A DNA stretch of 64,000 bases from Ideonella paludis (lineage in GTDB: Bacteria > Pseudomonadota > Gammaproteobacteria > Burkholderiales > Burkholderiaceae_C): the NCBI RefSeq assembly GCF_018069865.1, contig NZ_JAGQDG010000003.1:310001-374000 (forward strand), read 5' to 3'. The notes beneath the pieces were generated by a model. The model was not told the DNA's origin. It saw only the letters and a program-made list of their open reading frames with translations, and searched no databases. The position numbers and the translations under genes were made by a program. Of the stretch, positions 6,405-16,663 are shown in pieces. Positions within the stretch are counted from its first letter, which is position 1, and each line of letters starts with the position of its first letter.

Positions 6405-9308
6405 ATGCAAGCTGTTGTGTCCAGCACGACTGACGCTTTGGCGTCCGCCCGTTCTGTCCCTTCATCCGCCGCCACCTCGGGCGCGGTCACGGCCTATCAG
6501 GGCTATCAAATCATCCGCCGCAATGGCGCTGTCGTCGCCTTTGCGCCCGACAAAATCGCTGTCGCATTGATGAAGGCCTTTTTGGCGGTTCATGGCACGC
6601 AAGGGGCCGCGTCGGCCAGCGTTCGTGAAACCGTCGATGCCCTGACTGAAACGGTCGTGCGCGCACTGATGCGGTCGCGTCCGGGCGGCGGCACCTTCCA
6701 TATTGAAGACGTGCAAGACCAGGTCGAGTTGGGCCTGATGCGCGGTGGTCACCATGAAGTGGCGCGCGCCTATGTGTTGTACCGCGAGCGCCGCACCCAA
6801 GAGCGTGCGCGCCAAGCCACGGCGGCGCCGGCCGTGCCCTCCAATGCCTTGCATGTGCTGGACAAAGGTCAGCGCGTGGTGCTGGACGAGGCCCACCTCA
6901 AGAGCTTGATCGAGTCCGCTTGTGCCGGCTTGGGCGAAGACGTGAAGCCCGACCCCATCATTGCCGAGACCCTGCGCAATCTGTATGACGGCGTGCCCAT
7001 TGATGAGGTCTACAAGGCCGCCATCTTGGCTGCCCGCACCTTGATCGAGCGCGACCCGGCTTATACCCGTGCCACCGCGCGCCTGCTGATGCACACCATC
7101 CGCCGCGAGATCTTGGGCGGTGAGGTGCTGCATGCCGAGATGCATGTCCGCTACGCCCAGTACTTCCCCCAGTTCATCCAAAAGGGTGTGGAGGCGGAAC
7201 TGTTGGACGACAAGCTCTTGCAGTTTGACCTGGCCAAGTTGGGGGCTGCGCTGCAAGCTGACCGCGACCTGCAGTTCGACTACCTCGGCCTGCAGACCCT
7301 GTTTGATCGCTACTTCTTGCACATTGAAGAAACCCGCATCGAGATGCCTCAGGCTTTCTTCATGCGCGTGGCCATGGGCTTGGCGCTGAACGAGACCAAC
7401 CGCGAAGCGCGTGCGATCGAGTTCTACAACGTGCTGTCGACCTTTGATTTCATGTCCAGCACGCCGACGCTGTTCAACAGCGGCACGCGCCGCTCGCAGC
7501 TCTCCAGCTGCTACCTGACCACCGTGGCGGACGATCTGGACGGCATTTACGAGGCGCTGAAAGAAAACGCGCTGCTGTCCAAGTTTGCCGGTGGCTTGGG
7601 CAATGACTGGACCAATGTCCGCGCCCTGGGCTCCTACATCAAGGGCACCAATGGCAAGAGCCAGGGTGTGGTGCCCTTCCTGAAGGTGGTCAACGACACG
7701 GCCGTGGCCGTGAATCAGGGCGGCAAGCGCAAGGGCGCGGTGTGCGCCTACCTGGAAAGCTGGCACCTGGACATTGAAGAATTCTTGGAGCTGCGCAAGA
7801 ACACCGGCGATGACCGCCGCCGCACCCATGACATGAACACCGCGAACTGGATCCCGGATCTGTTCATGCGCCGTGTCATGGAAGGCGGAGACTGGACGCT
7901 GTTCTCGCCCTCGACCTGCCCTGATCTGCACGATCTGATCGGTGCCGAGTTCGAGCAGGCTTATTGCGCCTATGAGGCCAAGGCTGACCGTGGCGAGATC
8001 AAGCTGTTCAAGCGCATGCCCGCCAAGGACCTGTGGCGCAAGATGCTGTCCATGCTGTTCGAAACCGGCCACCCTTGGATCACCTTCAAGGACGCCTGCA
8101 ATGTGCGCTCGCCCCAGCAGCACGTCGGTGTGGTGCACTCGTCCAACCTGTGCACCGAGATCACGCTCAACACCAATGACGAAGAAATCGCGGTGTGCAA
8201 CCTGGGCTCGGTCAACCTGGCGCAGCACTTGAAGGACGGTGCGATCGACCATGAGAAGTTGAGCAAGACCATTGCCACGGCCATGCGCATGCTCGACAAC
8301 GTCATCGATATCAACTACTACGCTGTCAAGAAGGCCAAGGACTCCAACCTCCGCCATCGGCCGGTGGGCTTGGGCATCATGGGCTTCCAGGATGCCCTCT
8401 ATCAGTTGCGCCTGCCCTATGCCAGCGCTGAGGCTGTCGAGTTCGCCGACCGCTCGATGGAGGCGGTGTGCTACTACGCCTACCAGGCTTCCAGCCATCT
8501 GGCGGCCGAACGTGGCACCTACTCGACCTACGAGGGCTCGCTGTGGCACCGCGGCATCCTGCCGCAAGACTCGCTGGACCTGTTGGCCAAGGCGCGCGGC
8601 GGCTATCTGGAAGTGGACCGCAGCAGCACCCTGAACTGGGATGCACTGCGCCAGCAGATTGCCCAGCACGGCATGCGCAACAGCAACTGTGTCGCCATTG
8701 CCCCCACGGCCACCATCTCCAACATCATTGGGGTGGATGCGTCAATCGAGCCGGCCTTTGGCAACCTCTCCGTCAAGTCCAACCTGTCGGGCGAGTTCAC
8801 CGTGGTCAACGAGTACCTGGTGCGCGACCTGAAGCGCTTGGGGCTGTGGGACAGCGTGATGGTGATGGACTTGAAGCACTACGATGGCTCGCTGCGTCGC
8901 ATTGACCGTGTGCCCGAAGAGCTCAAGCGCCTCTACGCCACGGCGTTTGAAGTGGATGCTGTCTGGTTGGTCGAGGCTGCGTCGCGTCGCCAGAAGTGGA
9001 TCGACCAAGCGCAATCGCTCAACATCTACATCTCTGGTGCCTCAGGCAAAAAGCTGGACGACACCTACAAGCTCGCATGGCTGCGTGGCCTGAAGACCAC
9101 CTATTACCTGCGTACCATGGCTGCGACCCACGCCGAGAAGTCCACGATCTCCAATGGCTCCTTGAACGCGGTGTCTGCAGGTGGTGGTGTGAGTGGAGTC
9201 TCTGCCGAAGGTGCCGTGCCCGCAGCGGTGGTGGCCTCCGAGCCGACCCCCGCTACCGACATCAAGTTCTGCAGCATTGACAACCCGGACTGCGAGGCCT
9301 GCCAGTAA
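6405..9308 (+). CDS. nrdA: Ribonucleoside-diphosphate reductase, alpha subunit (class Ia)
   Basis: NrdA is the catalytic large subunit that reduces ribonucleoside diphosphates to deoxy forms. The 967-residue protein has an N-terminal ATP-cone (about residues 30-125), meaning dATP feedback control is expected. The active-site cysteines are visible: Cys369 (SSCYL), the thiyl-radical Cys583 in NLCTEI with the adjacent Asn and Glu, and Cys598 in CNLGSVNL. The extreme C-terminus has the redox-relay cysteines (CSIDNPDCEACQ). The ATG at 6405 follows GAGGA; longer upstream starts were not chosen. nrdB follows after 159 bases. Regulation by NrdR is suggested by the upstream boxes. Confidence 0.97.
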   Translation: MQAVVSSTTDALASARSVPSSAATSGAVTAYQGYQIIRRNGAVVAFAPDKIAVALMKAFLAVHGTQGAASASVRETVDALTETVVRALMRSRPGGGTFHIEDVQDQVELGLMRGGHHEVARAYVLYRERRTQERARQATAAPAVPSNALHVLDKGQRVVLDEAHLKSLIESACAGLGEDVKPDPIIAETLRNLYDGVPIDEVYKAAILAARTLIERDPAYTRATARLLMHTIRREILGGEVLHAEMHVRYAQYFPQFIQKGVEAELLDDKLLQFDLAKLGAALQADRDLQFDYLGLQTLFDRYFLHIEETRIEMPQAFFMRVAMGLALNETNREARAIEFYNVLSTFDFMSSTPTLFNSGTRRSQLSSCYLTTVADDLDGIYEALKENALLSKFAGGLGNDWTNVRALGSYIKGTNGKSQGVVPFLKVVNDTAVAVNQGGKRKGAVCAYLESWHLDIEEFLELRKNTGDDRRRTHDMNTANWIPDLFMRRVMEGGDWTLFSPSTCPDLHDLIGAEFEQAYCAYEAKADRGEIKLFKRMPAKDLWRKMLSMLFETGHPWITFKDACNVRSPQQHVGVVHSSNLCTEITLNTNDEEIAVCNLGSVNLAQHLKDGAIDHEKLSKTIATAMRMLDNVIDINYYAVKKAKDSNLRHRPVGLGIMGFQDALYQLRLPYASAEAVEFADRSMEAVCYYAYQASSHLAAERGTYSTYEGSLWHRGILPQDSLDLLAKARGGYLEVDRSSTLNWDALRQQIAQHGMRNSNCVAIAPTATISNIIGVDASIEPAFGNLSVKSNLSGEFTVVNEYLVRDLKRLGLWDSVMVMDLKHYDGSLRRIDRVPEELKRLYATAFEVDAVWLVEAASRRQKWIDQAQSLNIYISGASGKKLDDTYKLAWLRGLKTTYYLRTMAATHAEKSTISNGSLNAVSAGGGVSGVSAEGAVPAAVVASEPTPATDIKFCSIDNPDCEACQ

Positions 9309-9316
9309 GCAGCTAA

Positions 9317-9331
9317 CGCACAAATTGTGCG
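9317..9331. promoter_or_regulatory. 15-base dyad between nrdA and nrdB
   Basis: CGCACAAATTGTGCG is a perfect inverted repeat of seven bases around one central base, starting nine bases after the nrdA stop. It is too short and lacks a T tract for a good terminator, so it may be an operator or a weak hairpin. A related dyad, GTGCAAATTGCAC, lies upstream of the exported protein gene at 24865-24877. Confidence 0.3.
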
Positions 9332-9467
9332 GATGATTTGATGATGCAGTGCTTGTGATGCTGATAAAGCGATGCAAGCCTGCAACATCGACATTGATTC
9401 AAAGTCAAGAAGTGCTTGGTGTTTCGACACAACACTCCGATAATTCACAGCCATAGGAAACACGCAC

Positions 9468-10718
9468 ATGCTGGTCTGGGAAGACGACACACGTACTCCG
9501 TCAACACCTGTTCATCGCAGCGCGCCAGAACCCGTCACCGGGTCCACCCTGAGCACGCGGCCAGCGGCACCGTCGGCGCCTGTTGCCGCCACTGCGACAC
9601 CCGCTCTCCAATCCGTACCTGTAGCACCAGCGGCCATCGTGCCGGCTGCGCCTGTGGTTGCCGCACCAGCCGCCGCAGTGTCGGTGGTGGCCAGCAGTAC
9701 GCGCCGCGTGAATGCCGCCGACAAGCGCATCATCAACGGCCAGACCGACGTCAACCAGTTGGTGCCGTTCAAGTACAAGTGGGCCTGGGAGAAATACCTG
9801 GCGACCTGTGCCAATCACTGGATGCCCCAAGAGGTGAACATGTCGCGTGACATCGCGACTTGGAAGGACCCCAACGGTTTGAGCGAAGACGAGCGCCGCA
9901 TCATCAAGCGCAACCTCGGCTTCTTCGTGACGGCCGATTCGCTGGCGGCTAACAACATCGTGCTGGGCACCTATCGCCACATCACTGCCCCTGAGGCGCG
10001 CCAGTTCCTGCTGCGTCAAGCCTTTGAAGAGGCCATCCACACCCACGCCTACCAGTACATCGTCGAGTCGCTGGGCCTGGATGAGAGCGAGATCTTCAAC
10101 GCTTACCATGAGGTGCAGTCCATCCGCGACAAGGACGAGTTCCTGATCCCGTTCATTGACGCGATCATGGATCCGCACTTCACCACGGGCACGCCCGAGA
10201 CTGACCAGACCTTGTTGAAGTCGCTGATCGTCTTTGCGTGCCTGATGGAAGGTTTGTTCTTCTATGTAGGCTTTACGCAGATCCTGGCGCTGGGGCGCCA
10301 GAACAAGATGACGGGTGCGGCGGAGCAGTACCAGTACATCTTGCGCGACGAGTCCATGCACTGCAATTTCGGCATCGACCTGATCAATCAGATCAAGCTT
10401 GAGAACCCGCACCTGTGGACGGCCAGCTTCAAGGCCGAGATCAAGGCGCTGTTCGAGAAGGCGGTTGAGCTGGAGTATCGCTACGCTGAAGACACCATGC
10501 CGCGCGGCGTGTTGGGCCTGAACGCCTCCATGTTCAAGGGCTATCTGCGCTACATCGCCAATCGGCGTGCCACCCAAATTGGTTTGGAGCCGCTCTTCCC
10601 GAACGAGGAAAACCCGTTCCCATGGATGAGTGAAATGATTGACCTGAAGAAGGAACGTAACTTTTTTGAGACCCGCGTCATCGAGTACCAATCCGGTGGC
10701 GCTTTGAGCTGGGATTGA
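9468..10718 (+). CDS. nrdB: Ribonucleoside-diphosphate reductase, beta subunit (class Ia)
   Basis: NrdB carries the diiron-tyrosyl radical cofactor needed by NrdA. The metal ligands are recognisable as Asp157, Glu188, His191, Glu261, Glu295 and His298, and the radical tyrosine as Tyr195 in HTHAYQY, with the same spacing as in the E. coli enzyme. The first 75 or so residues are an alanine/proline-rich extension not present in E. coli NrdB (376 residues versus 416 here), probably a flexible tail. The ATG at 9468 follows GGAAA. It lies in the same orientation as nrdA and is probably in the same transcription unit. Confidence 0.96.
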   Translation: MLVWEDDTRTPSTPVHRSAPEPVTGSTLSTRPAAPSAPVAATATPALQSVPVAPAAIVPAAPVVAAPAAAVSVVASSTRRVNAADKRIINGQTDVNQLVPFKYKWAWEKYLATCANHWMPQEVNMSRDIATWKDPNGLSEDERRIIKRNLGFFVTADSLAANNIVLGTYRHITAPEARQFLLRQAFEEAIHTHAYQYIVESLGLDESEIFNAYHEVQSIRDKDEFLIPFIDAIMDPHFTTGTPETDQTLLKSLIVFACLMEGLFFYVGFTQILALGRQNKMTGAAEQYQYILRDESMHCNFGIDLINQIKLENPHLWTASFKAEIKALFEKAVELEYRYAEDTMPRGVLGLNASMFKGYLRYIANRRATQIGLEPLFPNEENPFPWMSEMIDLKKERNFFETRVIEYQSGGALSWD

Positions 10719-11019
10719 TCCTGAGGGCAGCGCGCATCGGCGCGTTGTTCAACGGCGCAATGCCTTCAGCCTGATCAGGTTGAAGGCGGGCGGCCAACTC
10801 GCAGGCACGCGAGATGTCCTCCCTCTCAGTGTGAGAGATCAAGATCCTCGGCCCGAGTCGAGCGCTGGCAACAGAACCAGCGCCACGGGCCAGCCCCCAT
10901 TCACCGCATCGGGGGCGCCCGAGTAGGAGTGAACCTGCCGGGAACACCCAGGTGCGGTGGATCGCCGGTCTGTATCGAGCAGGCTGGTGTGTTTCGTAAC
11001 TTGATCAAGGAGTTTTGAC
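10719..11019 (+). promoter_or_regulatory. Hairpin-rich leader upstream of the histone-like gene
   Basis: This 301-base gap holds no gene I can support but contains a series of inverted repeats: 10762-10787 (13-base arms around CCTGATCAGG, one G-T pair), 10798-10813 (CTCGC/GCGAG), 10823-10837 (CTCTCA/TGAGAG), 10847-10857, 10862-10883 (GCGCTGG/CCAGCGC) and 10893-10916 (GCCCCC/GGGGGC). The first may end nrdB transcription although it lacks a U tract. The rest could form a structured leader for the downstream gene. An AAGGAG ribosome site sits at 11007-11012. Confidence 0.4.
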
Positions 11020-11568
11020 ATGGCAACTGCGAAGAAGGCCGCTCCGGCCAAGAAGGCTGCACCTGCAAAGAAGGCTGCCGCTGTGAAGAAGGCTGCACCT
11101 GCGAAGAAGGCTGCTCCTGCAAAGAAGGCTGCACCGGCTAAGAAGGCTGCGCCTGCGAAGAAGGCTGCACCGGCTAAGAAGGCTGCTCCTGCGAAGAAGG
11201 CTGCACCGGCTAAGAAGGCTGCACCGGCCAAGAAGGCTGCGCCTGCAAAGAAGGCGGCTCCGGCCAAGGCTGCTCCTAAGAAGGCTGCACCGGCCAAGAA
11301 GGCAGCTCCTGCCAAGGCTGCACCTAAGAAGGCTGCACCAGCCAAGAAGGCTGCGCCTGCAAAGGCTGCACCTAAGAAGGCTGCGCCTGCTAAGGTCGCT
11401 AAGGCGGCTCCTGCTAAGAAGGCCACCAAGGCCGCAGCACCTGCCAAGAAGGCTGCTGCTAAGAAGCCTGCCGCTTCCAAGCCTGCCCCTGCGCCTGCTG
11501 CATCGGCTGCCAAGACCGCATTGAGCCCGGCTGCTGCTTGGCCCTTCCCGACGGGCAACAAGCCCTAA
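11020..11568 (+). CDS. Histone H1-like DNA-binding protein (Ala/Lys/Pro repeats)
   Basis: The 182-residue protein is built almost wholly of alanine, lysine and proline in KKAAPA-type repeats, like the C-terminal tail of eukaryotic histone H1 and bacterial H1-like proteins of Burkholderiales and Bordetella (BpH1-type). It should be strongly basic and bind DNA without sequence preference, condensing the nucleoid. No globular domain is visible; the C-terminal 20 residues (AWPFPTGNKP end) are less repetitive. The gene stands alone with a strong AAGGAG ribosome site and its own terminator, so high expression is plausible. Exact cellular role is not shown by the sequence. Confidence 0.85.
   Translation: MATAKKAAPAKKAAPAKKAAAVKKAAPAKKAAPAKKAAPAKKAAPAKKAAPAKKAAPAKKAAPAKKAAPAKKAAPAKKAAPAKAAPKKAAPAKKAAPAKAAPKKAAPAKKAAPAKAAPKKAAPAKVAKAAPAKKATKAAAPAKKAAAKKPAASKPAPAPAASAAKTALSPAAAWPFPTGNKP
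11026..11470 (+). repeat. Tandem 18-base repeats within the histone-like gene
   Basis: Units of the type AAGAAGGCTGCACCGGCT recur in tandem, with synonymous variation mostly in the alanine and proline codons. After about 11265 the units become irregular. Such arrays change copy number by slippage or recombination, so length polymorphism between strains is expected. Confidence 0.85.
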
Positions 11569-11590
11569 GGCGCGCCAGCGCCCTTGAAAT

Positions 11591-11614
11591 GCCCGGCTTC
11601 GGCCGGGCTTTTTT
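11591..11614 (+). terminator. Rho-independent terminator of the histone-like gene
   Basis: A seven-base-pair stem (GCCCGGC/GCCGGGC) closed by a UUCG tetraloop is followed directly by TTTTTT. It begins 22 bases after the histone-like stop codon. Confidence 0.93.
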
Positions 11615-11636
11615 CTGCCCAGATCGTCTCCACGCC

Positions 11637-11945
11637 GTGAGCCCTTCTTTCCCATGCTTGCGAACCAGCGGCACGTTCTGCGTGCTCGACCTCAGCGCGG
11701 TCCCCGGCGCTAAGCGCACCGAGGTGGTGGGCTTGCACGACGGCGCCCTGCGCCTGCGCTTGGCTGCGCCACCGGTCGATGGCAAAGCGAATGACGAGAT
11801 CGTGGCGTGGTTGGCCCAATCGCTGGGCTTGCCAAGGCGCGACGTGCAATTGCTGCGTGGCCTCACCAGCCGCCGCAAGCAAATTCAAATCGACGCGCCA
11901 GAGGCCGTGGTTGCGGCTTGGTTGGGCGGCTTGGGCCTGGCTTGA
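11637..11945 (+). CDS. DUF167 (YggU-like) protein
   Basis: The 102-residue product matches the small DUF167/YggU family of unknown function; the family hallmark is the stretch GALRLRLAAPPVDGKANDEIVAWLAQ near the middle and an arginine/lysine-rich TSRRKQIQI segment after it. The GTG at 11637 is the first start after the histone terminator; an open frame reaches back through the terminator but cannot be the true start. The stop codon lies inside an inverted repeat (11939-11961) shared with the convergent kinase gene. Confidence 0.8.
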   Translation: MSPSFPCLRTSGTFCVLDLSAVPGAKRTEVVGLHDGALRLRLAAPPVDGKANDEIVAWLAQSLGLPRRDVQLLRGLTSRRKQIQIDAPEAVVAAWLGGLGLA

Positions 11946-11961
11946 GCGAGTGGCTCAAGCC
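11939..11961. terminator. Inverted repeat between convergent genes
   Basis: A perfect nine-base stem (GGCTTGAGC/GCTCAAGCC) with a five-base loop lies between the convergent DUF167 and kinase genes and includes the DUF167 stop codon. There is no U tract on either side, so termination would be weak or Rho-assisted. Confidence 0.45.
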
Positions 11962-11967
11962 AAGCTG

Positions 11968-12873
11968 TTAAAGGCCCAGCGCGGCGCGATCCACATGGTG
12001 GTTTTGGCCGCCGCGACAGGCGATCTTCAGCGCGCCTAATTGGTTGCCCAGCGCCACGCAGCGCGCGAGGGGCCAGCCTTGCTCCAGCCCAAACAGCAAG
12101 GCGCCACGGAAGGCATCGCCACACCCGGTCGGGTCCAGCACTTCGGTGGCCGAAACGCCCGGCACATGCGTGCGCTGGCCTTGCTCCCACACATCACAGC
12201 CCTGTGCGCCCAAGGTCACCAGCACCCCTTTAAGGTGAGAGGTGGACAGCGCCTCGAGTGACAGGCCCGTGCGATCGCAAAGCATCTTGCCTTCGTAGTC
12301 ATTGACGGCCACCCAAGTGGCCAGCGCGATGAACTGGCGCAACTCCTCGCCATTGAACATCGGCAGGCCTTGGCCTGGGTCAAAGACGAAAGGAATGCCG
12401 GCTGCCGAGAGGTCTTGGGCACGACGCAGCATGGCGTCGCGGCCATCGGGTCCGATCAAGGCCAGGCGAATGTCTGAGCGTGCAGGCAGATTGATCTCAT
12501 GGGCATATTGCATGGCCCCCGGGTGAAAGGCCGTGATCTGATTGTTGTCTGCATCGGTGATGATCATGGCCTGTGCGGTGTAGCTGTCTGCCACTGTCAG
12601 CACCGCCCTTGTGTCGATGCCCAGACCCTGCATGCGGGCCAGATATTCCGCCCCATCATTGCCCAAGGCTGCGGCCACCACGGCTTGTCCGCCCAGGGCC
12701 TGCAAGGTGTAGGCGATGTTGCCGGCGCAGCCGCCCCATTCCCGGCGCAAGGTGGGCACCAGAAAAGAGACGTTCAGGATGTGAACTTGCTCAGGCAGGA
12801 TCTGGTCCGCAAAGCGGCCGGGGAAACTGGTGATGGTGTCGAAAGCCAAAGAGCCGGAGACAAGACAGGCCAT
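11968..12873 (-). CDS. PfkB-family carbohydrate/nucleoside kinase
   Basis: This 301-residue enzyme has the two PfkB-family signatures: the glycine-rich WGGCAGNIAYTLQALGG segment near residue 50 and the C-terminal DPTGCGDAFRGALLFGL motif that holds the catalytic aspartate and the anion hole. Similar betaproteobacterial proteins are annotated as adenosine kinase or generic sugar kinase; the substrate cannot be read from the sequence. The start ATG at 12873 gives MACLVSGSLAFD, the usual family N-terminus. It lies 23 bases downstream of the zinc-ribbon gene and may be in one operon with it. Confidence 0.85.
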   Translation of the reverse strand: MACLVSGSLAFDTITSFPGRFADQILPEQVHILNVSFLVPTLRREWGGCAGNIAYTLQALGGQAVVAAALGNDGAEYLARMQGLGIDTRAVLTVADSYTAQAMIITDADNNQITAFHPGAMQYAHEINLPARSDIRLALIGPDGRDAMLRRAQDLSAAGIPFVFDPGQGLPMFNGEELRQFIALATWVAVNDYEGKMLCDRTGLSLEALSTSHLKGVLVTLGAQGCDVWEQGQRTHVPGVSATEVLDPTGCGDAFRGALLFGLEQGWPLARCVALGNQLGALKIACRGGQNHHVDRAALGL

Positions 12874-12896
12874 GATGTGTCGGCTACGCCGCTCGG

Positions 12897-14129
12897 TTAG
12901 GGGTAAAAAAGCTCTGTTGAAAAGCTGGCCACTTTCAGTGAGCCGACCTTGAGCAAGGTGTCTACATGCCAAACGCCATCGGCGTCGATGGCCGCAGGGA
13001 CGGGCTTGAGATCCTCAGGCAAGATGACCTTGCGGACCAGCGTCTGGCCATTGCTATCGCTGAACAGCAACTCCAAAGCGGGGAGTCTCACCGCATGGTT
13101 AGCGGTGTTATGAAGATCTGCCGTAAAGCGCAAAGTCTCAGGGTAGGCGGTGCGTGTCAACTGGCTTTGGTCCAGCACGATGCGCTCCAAGGCGCGTGGC
13201 GGTGACACCTTGCACCCCAACACTTGGCACGAGGCCTGAAGGACGGGGGCTGTGATGGGCCATTTGGCCGACAGGTCGTCCCGCCAATGCAGCATCACTT
13301 GCAGCAGCAAGAGCAGGCTCAGCGCGGCCGAAGCGGCGCCCAAAACAGCGCGCACACCCGGGCGTTCCCAATGGGCAGCGCGCTCCACGCTGCGCATGAA
13401 CTCCGGCTTGCGGCGACGTTTGCGTCGGCGACTGCGAGGATCACTCGGGTCCTTGAGGGTGCTGTTGCGTGGCTCTGCGCCGTCGGCCCGACTGCGCTCA
13501 CGTCGCTTGCTGCGCCGCCGCTTGGGCAGGGCTTCTGCGGCTTCTTCCGCTTGCGGCGCGTTGGCGTCTTGCTCGGCGAACACCGAGGGGGCGGTGTCCA
13601 CATAAGAAGACGCCTGCGGCGGCTCTGCAGGCGCAGGGGCGCGAGCATGGGGAGGCTCTTCGCTGGCCACCGCCAAGGCGGGTGGAGCCGGTGCCTCTTG
13701 CGGGATGCCCGCAAACTGCAAGGGCGGCGTTAGCGTGTCGGCCTCGTCCTCCACGGTAACTTCAGGGACGGGCAGGGGCTCATCGGTGGGAATGGGCCGT
13801 GCGCTCTCGAAATCCCAGGTGACCTCCGTCTGCGGCGGCGCGCCCGTGGTCAGCGCCACGTCTTGCGGTGCAGGCTCGGCCATGGCCGGCGCACTCACCG
13901 CGATGGAGGGCTCGGCCAGATCGACATCGGTGAAAGGGCTGGGCCGTTGCCGAAGCGGTGTCTCAGGCGGCTGCTCAGGCACCGGGGGGTGCAGATCAAA
14001 CAAAGAGTGCAGCGCGTTGAAGACCTCCTGGCAGTGGCCGCAGCGGACCCAGCCTTCGGAAATTTTCAACTGGTCTTGGACGACCTTGAATGTGGTGCTG
14101 CAAGCAGGGCAGCGCGTGGCCAGACTCAT
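12897..14129 (-). CDS. Zinc-ribbon and DUF3426 domain membrane protein
   Basis: The 410-residue protein starts with an MJ0042-type zinc ribbon, CPAC at residues 8-11 and CGHC around 30, followed by a long proline/alanine/acidic linker, a basic segment (RRRKRRRKPEF), one membrane helix (AVLGAASAALSLLLLLQVML) and a C-terminal DUF3426 domain. This architecture is characteristic of the gene next to prmA in betaproteobacteria. Function is unknown; a membrane-linked regulatory role is often guessed. The start at 14129 places the zinc ribbon at the very N-terminus. It is 88 bases downstream of prmA. Confidence 0.85.
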   Translation of the reverse strand: MSLATRCPACSTTFKVVQDQLKISEGWVRCGHCQEVFNALHSLFDLHPPVPEQPPETPLRQRPSPFTDVDLAEPSIAVSAPAMAEPAPQDVALTTGAPPQTEVTWDFESARPIPTDEPLPVPEVTVEDEADTLTPPLQFAGIPQEAPAPPALAVASEEPPHARAPAPAEPPQASSYVDTAPSVFAEQDANAPQAEEAAEALPKRRRSKRRERSRADGAEPRNSTLKDPSDPRSRRRKRRRKPEFMRSVERAAHWERPGVRAVLGAASAALSLLLLLQVMLHWRDDLSAKWPITAPVLQASCQVLGCKVSPPRALERIVLDQSQLTRTAYPETLRFTADLHNTANHAVRLPALELLFSDSNGQTLVRKVILPEDLKPVPAAIDADGVWHVDTLLKVGSLKVASFSTELFYP

Positions 14130-14217
14130 GCGCTGAATGATGCCATGCCCAGATGGTGTCTCTGCGAGGGACGCCAGGCAAGGCGTAACAACGCCTTGCA
14201 TCGGAAGACGGTGCGCA

Positions 14218-15120
14218 TCAGGCGCGACGTTGGCCCGTCATCAGGATCCAACCGTCGTCGGTGTTGCTCACTTCCAGAGCGATCCACGGCGCATAAGCTT
14301 GCTGCAACTCGGCCGCCTGCCGCTCCAAAATGCCGGCCAGCACCAAGTGCCCGCCCTCCGCCACATGGCCGCAGAGCACTGGTGCCAGCAACTTCAAGGG
14401 GATGGCCAAGATGTTGGCCAGCACCAGGGGGTACTCGCCTTGTGCCAGGTCGGGCAGGCCGACGTTCAAGGTGACACCGTTGGCCTGGGCATTCAGCGCC
14501 GAGGACTCCACAGCGGCGGGGTCGATGTCCACGGCATCGATGTGCTGACCGCCATGCAAGCCCGCCCCAATGGCCAGAATGCCCGAACCGCAGCCGTAGT
14601 CCAGCACGCGATGCCAGCTTGACGACAGCGCAGGGGCTTGTTGGGCGATCCAGTTCAAGCACATGCGCGTGGTGGGGTGGGTGCCGGTGCCAAAGGCCAA
14701 GCCGGGGTCCAAGCGAATCACCGCGCGGGCCTCCTCGGGCACCTCATGCCAGGTGGGCACAATCCAAAACTCCGGCGTGATGGCCACCGGCGAGAACTGC
14801 GACTGCGTCAGGCGCACCCAGTCCTGTTCCACCACCGCACTGAGGGCTTGCACACCCAAGCCTTGGGCCCACTCTTGGGCCAGGAGCAAGGTCGCAGCCT
14901 CTTCAGCCTGCGCCTCGGTTTGGAACAGTGCTTTCAAGGTCGAGCGGTCCCAGCCTGCGCGCGGTGGCGGCATGCCGGGCTCCCCAAACAAGGCGTGCTC
15001 AGCCTCGGTGTCGGCATCGGCGTCTTCCACCGACACGGACAAAGCCTCCAATTCATTCATCAGGGCTTCAGAGACGGGCTCCACCAAACTTTGGGGCGCG
15101 GTCAACAGCAGTTCAAACAT
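14218..15120 (-). CDS. prmA: Ribosomal protein L11 methyltransferase PrmA
   Basis: PrmA trimethylates ribosomal protein L11. The 300-residue protein has an N-terminal substrate-recognition domain (MFELLLTAP...) and a class I SAM-binding domain with VLDYGCGSGILAIGA and the catalytic-loop LVLANILAIPL. Two starts are possible; ATG 15120 gives the canonical N-terminus, while 15150 would add ten residues. It lies 90 bases after accC, in the conserved accB-accC-prmA order. Confidence 0.95.
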   Translation of the reverse strand: MFELLLTAPQSLVEPVSEALMNELEALSVSVEDADADTEAEHALFGEPGMPPPRAGWDRSTLKALFQTEAQAEEAATLLLAQEWAQGLGVQALSAVVEQDWVRLTQSQFSPVAITPEFWIVPTWHEVPEEARAVIRLDPGLAFGTGTHPTTRMCLNWIAQQAPALSSSWHRVLDYGCGSGILAIGAGLHGGQHIDAVDIDPAAVESSALNAQANGVTLNVGLPDLAQGEYPLVLANILAIPLKLLAPVLCGHVAEGGHLVLAGILERQAAELQQAYAPWIALEVSNTDDGWILMTGQRRA

Positions 15121-15210
15121 CGGCACAGGCGAGATCTCGGCTAAGGGCATGGGGCGACGCCACGACAGGCCCTTCGCCCGTGTGGGCCAAAGGCTTGTCG
15201 CGCGTGGCTT

Positions 15211-16560
<1,350 letters not shown>

Positions 16561-16614
16561 AGTGCCTCGGCTCAATCGCAGCACGCTTCGCGCGCCGGGC
16601 CATTTGGTGTGACG

Positions 16615-16638
16615 CTCACATGCGCAGGCGCATATGAG
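16615..16638. repeat. Inverted repeat between accB and accC
   Basis: Two 11-base arms (CTCACATGCGC and GCGCATATGAG) with one mismatch are separated by two bases. The hairpin lies between the duplicated and the real accC start and could stabilise or process the accBC message. Confidence 0.5.
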
Positions 16639-16663
16639 TGCACCCCCGAGCCGGTGGCTCGAG

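Noticed and set aside
6462-8669. A 735-codon open frame antisense to nrdA.
   Set aside because: It mirrors the codon structure of a high-GC gene, has no known family pattern, and nrdA is certain.
10741-10860. Minus-strand sequence with CTGAGA and AACCTGATCAGG resembling a TPP riboswitch.
   Set aside because: It lacks the GGGGTGC element, and no minus-strand gene lies downstream (the 3' end of nrdB follows), so the similarity is probably chance.
10918-10960. AGTAGGAGTGAACCTGCCGG similar to a cobalamin riboswitch B12 box.
   Set aside because: Other conserved parts of the aptamer are missing or in the wrong order, and the downstream gene is histone-like.
11020-11470. Regular repeats that might be read as a CRISPR array.
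   Set aside because: They are coding 18-base units of the histone-like gene without spacers.
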